Shown one piece after another: positions 8,246 to 16,592 of a DNA stretch of 64,000 bases. The stretch lies in the NCBI RefSeq assembly GCF_009827305.1, contig NZ_WTYJ01000001.1, positions 930,001 through 994,000 on the forward strand, given 5' to 3'. Numbering within the stretch: position 1 is the stretch's first letter; each line of letters begins with the position of its first letter. The notes under the pieces were generated by a model. That model worked only from the letters and a program-made list of their open reading frames with translations. It did no database searches and was not told where the DNA came from. Position numbers and translations under genes: made by a program. The DNA is from Croceibacterium xixiisoli (GTDB lineage Bacteria > Pseudomonadota > Alphaproteobacteria > Sphingomonadales > Sphingomonadaceae).

Positions 8246-10474
8246 ATGGCCAAAAAGCCCGCATCATCAAAGACATCCGCCAAATCGGCGGCCAAATTGA
8301 CCCCACCTGTCCTGGCAGGCGCGGACATCGGTGGCGAAACGCCACACAAGGCGGACGCAATTCCCCCCGATGCCGATATATCCTTCTCTTACGCGGGGCC
8401 GCAGGGGCCAGCTGGCGAGACCCATCAGTCTGCAGAAGGCGACATCGCGACGCTGACTACCCAGAACGGGATCCCCGTTGCCGATGACCAGAACAGTCTG
8501 AAACAGGGCGCACGTGGGCCGACTTTGCTGGAAGACTTTCATTTTCGGGAAAAAATCTTCCACTTCGATCACGAACGCATTCCGGAGCGGGTCGTGCATG
8601 CGCGCGGTTACGGCGCCCATGGTTTCTTCGAACTGACGGATAGCCTGGCCGATGTGTCACGGGCCAATATTTTCCAGCGAGTTGGCGAACGCACGCCTGC
8701 CTTCGTCCGTTTTTCCACCGTCGCAGGGTCCAAGGGGTCATTCGACCTGGCGCGCGACGTACGCGGCTTCGCCGTCAAGCTTTATACCCAGGAAGGCAAT
8801 TGGGATCTGGTTGGCAACAACATCCCAGTGTTCTTCATTCAGGATGCGATCAAATTCCCCGATGTGGTGCATGCTGCCAAGCCGGAGCCGGACCGGAATT
8901 TTCCACAGGCTCAGACCGCGCATGACAATTTCTGGGATTTCATCAGCCTGACCCCGGAAAGCCTGCACATGATCATGTGGACGATGTCCGACCGGGCAAT
9001 TCCGCGGTCATACCGCACGATGGAAGGTTTTGGCGTTCATACCTTCCGCCTCATCAATGATGAGGGGAAATCGACCTTCGTCAAATTCCACTGGAAGCCA
9101 AAGCAGGGGCTTCAATCCGTTGTGTGGAACGAAGCGGTCAAGATCAACGGGGCTGACCCCGATTTCCATCGTCGGGATCTGTGGGATGCGATCAACGGCG
9201 GCGACTTTCCCGAATGGGAACTGGGCGTGCAGCTGTTCGACGATGCATTCGCCGACAGTTTCGATTTCGATGTGCTCGACGCCACCAAGATCATTCCCGA
9301 AGAGCTCGTGCCGATCCGGGTGGTTGGCCGGCTGGTGCTGGACCGGGTTGTCGATAACTTTTTCGCCGAAACGGAACAGGTTGCTTTCTGCACCCAGAAT
9401 GTTCCGCCGGGCATCGATTTTTCCAATGATCCCCTGCTCCAGGGTCGCAATTTTTCGTATCTGGATACGCAGATCAAGCGGCTGGGCGGGCCTAATTTTA
9501 CCCATATTCCGATCAACGCCCCCAAATGCCCGATGGCCCATTTCCAGCAGGATGGGCATATGGCTATGCACAATCCCAAGGGGCGTGCGAATTACGAACC
9601 CAACAGTTGGGGGCCGACACAAGGCGGGCCACGCGAAAATCCGGCGCGAGGTTTCAGGAGCTTTCCTGACGTTGCGGACGGAACCAAGGAGCGGGTCCGT
9701 TCCGAAAGCTTCGCCGATCATTACAGCCAGGCGCGTCAGTTCTTCGTCAGCCAGACGCCAATCGAGCAAAAGCACATCGTGGATGCTCTGGTCTTCGAAT
9801 TGTCCAAGGTGGAAAGGCCGGATATTCGGTCGCGTACAGTATCGCACCTGGTCAATATAGATGCAGCGCTGGCCGCGAAAGTTGCCGATGGTTTGGGCCT
9901 TCCCCTGCCGGACGCCGCAGTGGCGGCGCGAAAACCCATTACCGATCTGCCACCTTCGGAAAAGCTCAGCATCGTCAAGAACGGCCCGGCCAGTTTCAAG
10001 GGGCGCAAGCTGGGCATTCTGGTCAGCGACGGTGCCGATGCCTCTATTCTGAAAGCCCTGCTGGCGGCAGTCGAAAGCGAAGGCGCGGTTTTTGAAATTG
10101 TTGCGCCCAAGATTGGCGGGGTGGTCCTTTCGGACGGAACCTCCGTTGCTGCCAAGCACAAGATTGATGGTGGCCCATCGGTCTTGTTCGACGCCGTGGC
10201 CGTTGTTGTTTCGGCAGAAGGGGCATCGCTGTTGGCATTGGATGCGGCGGCACGGGATTTTGTCACCGATGCCTTCGCCCATTGCAAGTTCATCGGCATC
10301 AGCGCCGAGGCAGAGCCGATTTTCAGCAAGGCCGGCATTGCCGATGATCTGGATGAGGCCTGCCTGCCGCTGATGCAGCCCAAGGATGCCGGTACTTTCC
10401 TGAAGGCCTGCAGGGCGCTGCGCCACTGGCCGCGGGAACTGACCGTGGATCTTGATGCAAGTCCGGTTGCCTGA
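8246..10474 (+). CDS. katE: Large-subunit monofunctional catalase (HPII/KatE type)
   Basis: A 742-residue haem catalase that breaks down hydrogen peroxide. The catalytic His is in VVHARG (His118), the catalytic Asn in the NNIPVFF segment near residue 191, and the proximal haem-ligand Tyr in FSYLDTQ near residue 404. Length and the C-terminal ~160 residues, a DJ-1/PfpI-like domain ([13 protein letters not shown] onward), separate it from small-subunit catalases and match E. coli KatE. The N-terminus has a basic, Lys/Ala/Ser-rich extension. It stands alone, transcribed away from the hemerythrin gene, in a block of stress-associated genes. Start and end are clear. Confidence 0.95.
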   Translation: MAKKPASSKTSAKSAAKLTPPVLAGADIGGETPHKADAIPPDADISFSYAGPQGPAGETHQSAEGDIATLTTQNGIPVADDQNSLKQGARGPTLLEDFHFREKIFHFDHERIPERVVHARGYGAHGFFELTDSLADVSRANIFQRVGERTPAFVRFSTVAGSKGSFDLARDVRGFAVKLYTQEGNWDLVGNNIPVFFIQDAIKFPDVVHAAKPEPDRNFPQAQTAHDNFWDFISLTPESLHMIMWTMSDRAIPRSYRTMEGFGVHTFRLINDEGKSTFVKFHWKPKQGLQSVVWNEAVKINGADPDFHRRDLWDAINGGDFPEWELGVQLFDDAFADSFDFDVLDATKIIPEELVPIRVVGRLVLDRVVDNFFAETEQVAFCTQNVPPGIDFSNDPLLQGRNFSYLDTQIKRLGGPNFTHIPINAPKCPMAHFQQDGHMAMHNPKGRANYEPNSWGPTQGGPRENPARGFRSFPDVADGTKERVRSESFADHYSQARQFFVSQTPIEQKHIVDALVFELSKVERPDIRSRTVSHLVNIDAALAAKVADGLGLPLPDAAVAARKPITDLPPSEKLSIVKNGPASFKGRKLGILVSDGADASILKALLAAVESEGAVFEIVAPKIGGVVLSDGTSVAAKHKIDGGPSVLFDAVAVVVSAEGASLLALDAAARDFVTDAFAHCKFIGISAEAEPIFSKAGIADDLDEACLPLMQPKDAGTFLKACRALRHWPRELTVDLDASPVA

Positions 10475-10553
10475 TGGGCAAGGGCGTGGGGCGACGGTCC
10501 TGACCAAAGCAGCGGTTTACCCCGTGGTGGCCTGGTGAAATTCGAGGAAGAAA

Positions 10554-10793
10554 ATGCCGACATACAAACTGATGCTGCCCGATGATGGCATAGGTGTGGA
10601 TTGCAACATTGTATTCGATGCCGAACATGCCGGTCGGGCGCTGTCTGTTGCGGAGAAATTCAAGTTCGGCAGGCGTGCACGACTTTATGAGGATGCGAAG
10701 GAATTGTGCAGGTTGGAACGCGTCAAAACGGGCGCCGCTTCATATATCTGGGCGATACTTCCTGCCGATCCGAAAGAGCGGGCTGGTCTGTAA
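10554..10793 (+). CDS. Small hypothetical protein
   Basis: A 79-residue soluble protein of unknown family. GAGGAAG sits five bases before the ATG, and the reading frame uses codons like its neighbours, so I regard it as real. It opens with MPTYKLMLPDDG and continues with an alternating hydrophobic pattern (CNIVFDAEHAGRALSVAEKF), then a basic region (FGRRARLYEDAK). There are no membrane segments or signal peptide. It lies between the catalase and the DUF4142 lipoprotein on the same strand. No function is assigned. Confidence 0.6.
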   Translation: MPTYKLMLPDDGIGVDCNIVFDAEHAGRALSVAEKFKFGRRARLYEDAKELCRLERVKTGAASYIWAILPADPKERAGL

Positions 10794-10874
10794 TATCCGT
10801 ACACAGCATGCAGATTTCGGCCGGGATCTTGGTCACTTGGATGAGACTTAACGTATGATCGAAGGAGACTGACA

Positions 10875-11459
10875 ATGAAGCTGTATTATGGTGCCGCGCT
10901 CGCGGCATGTCTGCTCGCCGGTTGCGGTGAGGCGGCAGCGCCTACCAATAACGACACTGGCAACAATTTGGAGGCTTCAAGTACTATGCCTGCCGAACAG
11001 CCGGCCTCTGTTGCGGCCGAAGCGTCAGCAGCGACCAACGCTTCCGGCTATCTCGCCATGGCAGGCGCGGGCGACTTGTTCGAAATTGAATCATCGCGCG
11101 CGATTCTGGCAAAGCAGCCGGATCAGGCGGTGGCAGATTTCGCCAGATCGATGGTCGATGCCCATCAACAGTCCACGGCAAAACTCAAGAAAGCCGCGAC
11201 AGATGCTGGGCTGACTGCCCCGGCACCTGCTCTTGAGCCGGATCAGCAAGCGAAGCTGGACAGCATCAAATCTGCCGACGGCGAGGCTGCGACGACTGCC
11301 TATCTCACAGCCCAGCGGGAAGCCCATACAAAGGCTTTGGCTCTCCATCAAAATTATGCGGAGGGTGGGGATGCACCGGCGTTAAAAACGGCAGCGGGGG
11401 AAATAGCTTCTGTTGTTCAACATCACATTGACATGCTCGCCAAGCTGCCGGGCGCATAA
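10875..11459 (+). CDS. DUF4142 domain lipoprotein
   Basis: A 194-residue protein with a lipoprotein signal (CLLAGCGE, lipobox LAGC at about residues 15-18). A low-complexity Ala/Thr/Asn/Ser linker reaches about residue 55, followed by a helical DUF4142 domain. This ferritin-like, four-helix family is recognised here by ARSMVDAHQQSTAKLKK and by the C-terminal HHIDMLAKL. Family members are often induced by stress, but their biochemical role is unknown. AAGGAGACTGACA before the ATG is a good ribosome site. Its place beside catalase and hemerythrin fits a periplasmic stress role (inference). Confidence 0.8.
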   Translation: MKLYYGAALAACLLAGCGEAAAPTNNDTGNNLEASSTMPAEQPASVAAEASAATNASGYLAMAGAGDLFEIESSRAILAKQPDQAVADFARSMVDAHQQSTAKLKKAATDAGLTAPAPALEPDQQAKLDSIKSADGEAATTAYLTAQREAHTKALALHQNYAEGGDAPALKTAAGEIASVVQHHIDMLAKLPGA

Positions 11460-11478
11460 ATACAGGAACTGAGAGCGT

Positions 11479-11539
11479 CCTCCAATCCAGCCGGGAAACA
11501 TCCATCGTAGTAACGAGGATGGTTTCCCTGCTGGGAGGC
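11479..11539. terminator. Long near-perfect hairpin between convergent DUF4142 and DUF3606 genes
   Basis: CCTCC-AAT-CCAGCCGGGAAAC pairs with GTTTCCCTGCTGG-GAGG across a TAGTAA loop region. The core arms span 11487-11507 and 11514-11534, with a few mismatches and one bulge, and the flanking CCTCC/GGAGG extends the stem. It sits between two convergent stops and probably ends both transcripts. Confidence 0.6.
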
Positions 11540-11565
11540 GCATCACCTGACGAGACGCCAGTTTA

Positions 11566-11742
11566 TTATTTTTTGAGGTAATCCTCAACTGCGGCAGAGC
11601 TGTTGCCTACTGCGTCGACTGCTTCCTGCAATCTGTCCCTGCTGATGCCGAATTTATCTGTCCAATAGTATACTTCATAATCCTCATTCATAGATATGCG
11701 CGAACTATCTTGAGGACCCTTGATGGTTTTGTCGTCTGCCAT
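11566..11742 (-). CDS. DUF3606 family small protein
   Basis: A 58-residue soluble protein with the DUF3606 pattern: MADDK start, DSSRISMNEDYEVYYWTDKFGISRDRL, then an EAVDAVG-SAAVEDYLKK end. That layout (a helix, a Trp-containing segment, and a C-terminal helix ending in basic residues) is typical of this short, often stress-linked family. An in-frame ATG at 11748 is possible, but AAGGAG is ideally placed for 11742. It is divergent from Ku. Molecular role unknown. Confidence 0.75.
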   Translation of the reverse strand: MADDKTIKGPQDSSRISMNEDYEVYYWTDKFGISRDRLQEAVDAVGNSSAAVEDYLKK

Positions 11743-11878
11743 GATCATCTCCTTGTTCAAAGACCAACGACCTTGTTGCAGTTCGGTTTCACCAGTTCCC
11801 ATATCCAGTTCGTCTTGTCGCTTTCGGAACGAGGGCCGCTTTTGAGGATTGACGAAATATCATCGCAGGAGTCGATCA

Positions 11879-12781
11879 ATGGCCGCTCGTCCCTATTGGA
11901 AAGGACAGATCCGTCTTGCGCTCGTTTCGATCCCCGTCGAAATCTACACCGCCACAAAAAGCGGTGCGAAGATAGCGCTCAACCAGATTCATGAACCTTC
12001 GGGCAAGCGGATCAAATACGAAAAGGTGGTGCCGGGCATCGGCCCGGTGGACGTTGATGAGATCGTCAAGGGTTTCGAATACTCCAAGGGAGAGTACGTT
12101 CTGCTGGATGATGACGAAATCGAGGGGGTGAAGCTGGAGAGCAAGAAGACGCTCGAACTTACCCAGTTTGTCGACGCTCATGAGATCGACATGATCTATT
12201 TCGAAAAGCCGTACTATGTCGTTCCGGCGGATGATCTGGCGGAAGAGGCTTTTATTGTCTTGCGGGAAGCGCTGCGGAGGACGCGCAAGATCGGGCTTGG
12301 GCAGTTGGCGATGCGAGGGCGGGAATATGTTGTCAGCATCAAGGCTTGCGGGCGGGGAATGGTGATGGAAACCTTGCGCTACGCAGAAGAGGTCAACAAG
12401 GCAGCCAGCTATTTCCGGGAAATAGGCGAAGGCGATCCTGATGACGAGTTGCTGGATCTCGCCACTACGCTGATCGACAAGAAGACTGGAAAATTCGACG
12501 CGACCGAATTCCACGATCGTTACGCCGATGCGCTCAAGGAACTGATCGAGCGAAAGAAAAAGGGGAAGACCCTGAATATCGATGATGAAAGCGGTGGGGC
12601 CGATCCGCGCGGGTCCAATGTGATCGATTTGATGGCTGCGCTCAAAAATTCGGTTGGTGGTTCTGACAAGACGGGCAAGCCCCCTGTAAAAAAGGCAGCT
12701 GCGAAAAAAAGCGGCAAAACCGCAGCCAAATCGAAATCCACCACCACCAAGGCTCCCGCGCGGAAGCGGGCGACCAAATGA
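11879..12781 (+). CDS. ku: Ku protein, non-homologous end joining
   Basis: A 300-residue bacterial Ku. The core (residues ~5-250) shows the expected blocks: WKGQIRLALVSIPVEIYTA, LNQIHEPSGKRIKYEKVVP, KGFEYSKGEYVLLDDDEI, YFEKPYYVVP and REYVVSIKACGRGMVMETLRY. The last ~45 residues are a Lys/Ala/Ser/Thr-rich tail, typical of bacterial Ku proteins that use the tail for DNA contacts or ligase recruitment. It forms a homodimer that threads onto DNA ends and recruits LigD. GGAG eight bases upstream supports the ATG at 11879. No ligD is present in the window. A GGAAC box at 11826-11830 with a poor partner box may be a weak stress promoter. Confidence 0.93.
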   Translation: MAARPYWKGQIRLALVSIPVEIYTATKSGAKIALNQIHEPSGKRIKYEKVVPGIGPVDVDEIVKGFEYSKGEYVLLDDDEIEGVKLESKKTLELTQFVDAHEIDMIYFEKPYYVVPADDLAEEAFIVLREALRRTRKIGLGQLAMRGREYVVSIKACGRGMVMETLRYAEEVNKAASYFREIGEGDPDDELLDLATTLIDKKTGKFDATEFHDRYADALKELIERKKKGKTLNIDDESGGADPRGSNVIDLMAALKNSVGGSDKTGKPPVKKAAAKKSGKTAAKSKSTTTKAPARKRATK

Positions 12782-12818
12782 GCGACAGGCGGTCGTGTAT
12801 CGGAAAAGATCTTCCCAG

Positions 12819-13061
12819 CTAAGCGGCGGGCCCGAACCTCCGTCGGGCCGGGTCACGCTGGCACCGGAACTGTCCTTTCACTTTCTGATTGAAGAAAACC
12901 CCGGCCGACTTGGCTGCGCACATCCCTTCGAAAATCTGCGCCGGCACGTCGTAATAGTAATATCGCCCTGTTCCGGTGAAGGATACGCAGAGGGTCTGGG
13001 TATCTGCGTCAAATTCGACGCGTTCGATCATCGTCGATTTTCGGGTCTTGCAGGCTCGCAT
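12819..13061 (-). CDS. KTSC domain protein
   Basis: About 80 residues. The region from MIERVEFD onward has the KTSC pattern: a short strand, GRYYYYDVPAQIFEGM, AAKSAGVFFNQKVKGQF. The domain is also found at the end of some lysyl-tRNA synthetases and as stand-alone proteins of unknown function. It is convergent with Ku, the two stops being 37 bases apart. The start is uncertain: ATG at 13061 (used here) or at 13031 directly before the domain; neither has a strong ribosome site. Confidence 0.6.
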   Translation of the reverse strand: MRACKTRKSTMIERVEFDADTQTLCVSFTGTGRYYYYDVPAQIFEGMCAAKSAGVFFNQKVKGQFRCQRDPARRRFGPAA

Positions 13062-13156
13062 GACGGGGCAGCGTTCATTTTTTCGCCTGGTTCCGCCGCC
13101 TGCGGCGGGTGGAATCACTGGCAGGCTCAGCCGAATCTCTGGAAGGTGCTGGTTTC

Positions 13157-13990
13157 ATGAATGGTAATCTGTCCCACGCCCGGCTCAAGGAAATGGCGAA
13201 ACATCGCGGGTTGAAGGTGCTTAAATCGCGCAGGCGGACCCCGGGCGTGGGCGATTACGGGATGTATGGCCTAACGGATATGTCCGGCAGAGCGCTGATT
13301 GGCATAGGAGACGATGGGCTGACCGCATCGGCCGCAGACATCGCGGCATTCATGAAATCAAGTTCCGAACAGAACTGGAAAAAATCGGCGGCTGAAACGC
13401 GCGGGAAAGCTGCATCTCCACCCAAGAGACCCCACCACACGCCGTCACCCGATAAAAGCAGGAACGAAACGCCACCTCGGCGGAAGCCGGCGTTGGCGAT
13501 CGTATCAAGCAACAAGCCAGACGTTGTCGCCAGCAAGAAACTATCCCGAAAACCCGCCAGGGAGGCCCGATTGGCTGTTCGGTCTGCCCGAGCATCCGAT
13601 GCAAAGGGGCTGGCGCAATTGTTCAACCAGTTGCCTGGTGCTGCGCCAAAACCTGCTGAAATTGCCAGACGGCTCGCTTTGGTTAGCGGTACGGGCGGCG
13701 GAGCAGTGGTCGCAGTGCAAGCCAGGGAGATCGTTGGATGTGGAGGCTGGGCGGTAGTGCCGACATTGCATCGGGGTCTGATTGGCCGGATCACCTTGCT
13801 GCTTATCGCGCAAAACAAGCGCCGCCGGGGGACAGGCCGACTGTTGCTTGATGCTATTGCAGATGAACTGCGCGGTTCAGATTGTCAGCAGATGGAAGTG
13901 CTGAGCGACATCGCCATCGACAACAGCCACTCCTTTTTCCGGTCCCTCGGTTTCGAGCAGACCAGCTATCGTTTTCTGAGGCCGCTTTAG
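13157..13990 (+). CDS. GNAT-family N-acetyltransferase with an extra N-terminal domain
   Basis: A 277-residue, two-part protein. Residues 1-70 (ARLKEMAKHRGLKVLKSRRR...GVGDYGMYGLTDMSGRALIGIGDDGLTASAADIAAFM) form a small basic alpha/beta module that I do not recognise as a named domain. A basic, Pro/Lys-rich linker (70-130) follows, then a GNAT acetyltransferase domain (135-277) with the acetyl-CoA loop QNKRRRGTGRLLLDA and a C-terminal NSHSFFRSLGFEQTSYRF. GGAAGG at 13141 precedes the ATG. Substrate unknown. The positively charged N-terminal half suggests nucleic-acid contact (inference). Confidence 0.75.
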   Translation: MNGNLSHARLKEMAKHRGLKVLKSRRRTPGVGDYGMYGLTDMSGRALIGIGDDGLTASAADIAAFMKSSSEQNWKKSAAETRGKAASPPKRPHHTPSPDKSRNETPPRRKPALAIVSSNKPDVVASKKLSRKPAREARLAVRSARASDAKGLAQLFNQLPGAAPKPAEIARRLALVSGTGGGAVVAVQAREIVGCGGWAVVPTLHRGLIGRITLLLIAQNKRRRGTGRLLLDAIADELRGSDCQQMEVLSDIAIDNSHSFFRSLGFEQTSYRFLRPL

Positions 13991-14030
13991 GAAGCAGGGG
14001 TAGTGCGATTGTTGCGGTAATCGGCCGAAA

Positions 14031-14106
<76 letters not shown>

Positions 14107-14194
14107 GATGACGGAAGGCTGCGGCTCGTGCCCTGGCCTTCCGACGGTTTGCGGCCCTTGCGGACCACGGCGCCCGTTACGCCAATTGCCGGTA

Positions 14195-15520
14195 TCAGCG
14201 CAAGCCGTTGCGTTCGCGGCGTTTGCGATCCCACCAATCCATGCGTTCGCGGATCTGCCGTTCGAAGCCGCGTTCGACCGGGGCGTAGAAATCCTGCGGC
14301 TGCATGTCTTCGGGCCAGTAATTGTCGCCGGAAAACCCGTCTTCGGCGTCATGGTCATAGCTGTAGCCTTTGCCATAGCCGATGTCTTTCATCAGCTTGG
14401 TCGGGGCGTTGAGAATGTTTTGCGGCGGCATCAGGCTGCCGGTTTCCTTGGCGCTGCGCCACGCGGCCTTCTGCGCGGTGTAGACGGCGTTGGATTTGGG
14501 CGCGGTGGCGCAATAGAGGCAGGCCTGCGCAATCGCCACCTCGCCTTCCGGACTGCCGAGAAACTGATAGGCGTCCCGGGCGGCCAGGCACTGGGTCAGC
14601 GCCTGGGGATCGGCCAGGCCGATATCTTCGCTGGCAAAGCGGGTCAGGCGACGCAGCACATAGAGCGGTTCTTCCCCGGCGGTCAGCATGCGCGCCATGT
14701 AATAGAGCGCGGCCTGCGGATCCGATCCGCGCAAAGATTTGTGTAGGGCGGAAATCAGATTGTAATGGCCTTCGCGATCCTTGTCATAGACGGCGACGCG
14801 GCGTTGCAGGAACTGGCCCAGTTGCGCCGGATCAAGCGGATCGGCGATATTGGCGGCATAGAGCGTTTCTGCCTGGTTGAGCAGGAAGCGCCCGTCGCCA
14901 TCGGCGCTGGCGATCAGCGCCTCCTTCGCGTCGGGCGTCAGGGGCAGCGGCCCTTCGAGTTCTTCCGCGCGGTCGATCAATTGGCCCAGTGCGGCGGCAT
15001 CGAGCCGGTGCAGGATCAGCACCTGCGCGCGGCTGAGCAAAGCGGCATTGAGTTCGAAGCTGGGATTTTCGGTGGTGGCGCCGACCAGCGTGACCGTGCC
15101 GCGTTCCACGAAGGGAAGAAAACCATCCTGCTGGGCGCGGTTGAAGCGGTGAATCTCGTCCACGAACAGCAGCGTGCGCTGCCCGGCGCGGCGCGCGACC
15201 TCCGCCTCTGCAAAGGCTTTCTTCAGATCGGCAACGCCGGAAAACACCGCGCTGACGGAAATGTAGCGCATGCCAACAGCCGCCGCGAGCAGGCGGGCGA
15301 TGCTGGTCTTGCCGGTGCCCGGCGGGCCCCAGAGGATCATGCTCGACAATCGACCGGCAGCGACCATGCGCCCGATCGCGCCGGTCGGCCCGGTCAAATG
15401 ATCCTGCCCAATGACATCGGTCAGTCCGCGCGGCCGCAGCCGATCGGCCAACGGGGCATCGGGGCGTTCGTCTTCCTCACGCGGGGCAGGGGGCGGATCA
15501 TCCGCAAACAGGTCAGCCAT
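14195..15520 (-). CDS. rarA: Replication-associated recombination protein A (AAA+ ATPase)
   Basis: A 441-residue RarA/MgsA/WRNIP1-family clamp-loader-like ATPase. Residues 23-45 (PLADRLRPRGLTDVIGQDHL) are the family's N-terminal signature. Walker A is GPPGTGKT (65-72), Walker B LLFVDEIHRF (~117) and sensor 1 GATTENPSF. The C-terminal tetramerisation part carries HYNLISALHKSLRGSDPQAALYY. It acts at stalled forks and gaps, and in E. coli binds SSB. The ATG at 15520 gives the usual MADLF-type start; the frame remains open to 15562 but without support. It is flanked by tRNA-Thr and the divergent PadR gene. Confidence 0.95.
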   Translation of the reverse strand: MADLFADDPPPAPREEDERPDAPLADRLRPRGLTDVIGQDHLTGPTGAIGRMVAAGRLSSMILWGPPGTGKTSIARLLAAAVGMRYISVSAVFSGVADLKKAFAEAEVARRAGQRTLLFVDEIHRFNRAQQDGFLPFVERGTVTLVGATTENPSFELNAALLSRAQVLILHRLDAAALGQLIDRAEELEGPLPLTPDAKEALIASADGDGRFLLNQAETLYAANIADPLDPAQLGQFLQRRVAVYDKDREGHYNLISALHKSLRGSDPQAALYYMARMLTAGEEPLYVLRRLTRFASEDIGLADPQALTQCLAARDAYQFLGSPEGEVAIAQACLYCATAPKSNAVYTAQKAAWRSAKETGSLMPPQNILNAPTKLMKDIGYGKGYSYDHDAEDGFSGDNYWPEDMQPQDFYAPVERGFERQIRERMDWWDRKRRERNGLR

Positions 15521-15562
15521 GGCGGCAAGATAATGCGCTGGAAAAAAATTGCAGCCGTTCAC

Positions 15563-15590
15563 TTGTCAAAGATGCATCAAGATATATCTT
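15563..15590 (+). promoter_or_regulatory. padR-like promoter with an operator over the -10 box
   Basis: TTGTCA (15563-15568) and TATCTT (15585-15590) are 16 bases apart and read toward the PadR gene. A perfect 12-base palindrome, AAGATATATCTT (15579-15590), covers the -10 box, where a dimeric repressor would block polymerase. Autoregulation by the PadR protein is the simplest reading (inference). Confidence 0.55.
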
Positions 15591-15623
15591 AGAGCTATCG
15601 AATTTGAGGATAGGAGAATTTCG

Positions 15624-16250
15624 ATGATGGGCATGCACAGGCATGGACACAAATGCAGGCCGGAACGCGGCTTTCGCGCCATGGGGCGTGGGGATCGTGG
15701 AGGTTTCGGCGGTGGCTTCGGTGGATTTGGCGGCTTCGGCGGTGGTCGGGGCGATCAGGATGACAATGGCGACGGGCGGCAGCGGCGCGGACGGGTGTTC
15801 GCCGGCGGCGAATTGCGGCTGGTGCTGTTGCGCCTGATCGCCGACGAACCGCGCCACGGATATCAGCTGATCAAGGCGATCGAGGAACTGACCCAGGGCC
15901 ATTACGCGCCGAGCCCGGGTGTGGTGTACCCCACCTTGTCGCTGCTGGCCGATGAAGGCTTGATCAGCGAAAGCGAAAATGGCGACGGCGGGCGCAAGCT
16001 GTTTGCCGTTACCGATGCGGGTCAGGCCGAGCTGTCGGACAAGGCCGACGATGTCGCGGCGCTGCTGGCGAAGCTGGCACGGATCGGCGAACGCGAAGGG
16101 CGGGGCCGGGCACCGGAACTGTTCCGCGCGATGGGCAATCTGGGCAGCGTGCTGCGCCACAAGGTCCGCCAGGGCGCGTTCGACAAGGCCGGGCTGGAAG
16201 CGATCGTCGATATCATCGATGACGCGGCCAAGCGGATCGAACGGCTGTGA
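15624..16250 (+). CDS. PadR-family transcriptional regulator
   Basis: A 208-residue regulator. Residues 1-50 are a His/Arg and Gly/Phe-rich disordered tail (repeats of GGFGG). Residues 55-140 are the winged helix of the PadR family (LRLVLLRLIADEPRHGYQLIKAIEE, SPGVVYPTLSLLADEGLI, GGRKLFAVTDAG), followed by a C-terminal dimerisation helix region. His/Gly-rich tails of this type occur in PadR proteins thought to respond to metals or small phenolics. AGGAGA precedes the ATG at 15624. Its TGA overlaps the GTG start of the DUF2218 gene, so the two are co-translated. Confidence 0.88.
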   Translation: MMGMHRHGHKCRPERGFRAMGRGDRGGFGGGFGGFGGFGGGRGDQDDNGDGRQRRGRVFAGGELRLVLLRLIADEPRHGYQLIKAIEELTQGHYAPSPGVVYPTLSLLADEGLISESENGDGGRKLFAVTDAGQAELSDKADDVAALLAKLARIGEREGRGRAPELFRAMGNLGSVLRHKVRQGAFDKAGLEAIVDIIDDAAKRIERL

Positions 16251-16576
16251 GCCTGTCATCCGTGGCGCAGGTGCCGACCGGCAGCGGATCACGCTATCTG
16301 CAGCAATTGTGCAAACACTGGTCGCACAATCTGGCGGTGGAATTCACCGCCGAACGCGGCACGGTCGTCTTCCCCCGGGATGCGCGCGGCGCATCCTGGC
16401 AGGGGGACGGGCTGGTGACGATGGAGGCAAGGGTAGACACGCTCGATTGCCGCATCGATGCCAGTGAACCGGGCCAATTGGAGGCGCTGAAGGGGGCGCT
16501 GGCCCGTCATCTGGATCGCTTCGCCTTTCGCGAAGCGTTGCTGACGTTCGAATGGGTTGATCAGCCTGGCGCGTGA
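16247..16576 (+). CDS. DUF2218 domain protein
   Basis: A 109-residue soluble protein of the DUF2218 family: GSRYLQQLCKHWSHNL at the start, a central beta-rich part (LVTMEARVDTLDCRIDASEPGQLEALKGALARHLDRFAFRE), and an FEWV end. The family is small, usually 90-110 residues, and often sits beside a metal-uptake receptor or PadR regulator. Its function is undetermined. It starts with GTG inside GTGA, which overlaps the PadR stop, giving obligatory coupling. The stop codon lies in the loop of the hairpin at 16558-16589. Confidence 0.8.
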   Translation: MSLSSVAQVPTGSGSRYLQQLCKHWSHNLAVEFTAERGTVVFPRDARGASWQGDGLVTMEARVDTLDCRIDASEPGQLEALKGALARHLDRFAFREALLTFEWVDQPGA

Positions 16577-16589
16577 GCCAGGCTGATCA
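16558..16589. terminator. Perfect 13-bp hairpin between convergent DUF2218 and glycosyltransferase genes
   Basis: TGATCAGCCTGGC (16558-16570) and GCCAGGCTGATCA (16577-16589) are exact inverted repeats with a six-base loop. The DUF2218 stop codon is inside the loop, and the convergent glycosyltransferase stop is four bases beyond. No T-run follows, so it is terminator-like rather than a canonical intrinsic terminator. Confidence 0.65.
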
Positions 16590-16592
16590 GGA

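Noticed and set aside
11757-11957. A 66-codon minus-strand frame between DUF3606 and Ku
   Set aside because: It begins inside Ku on the opposite strand and has no ribosome site or family resemblance.
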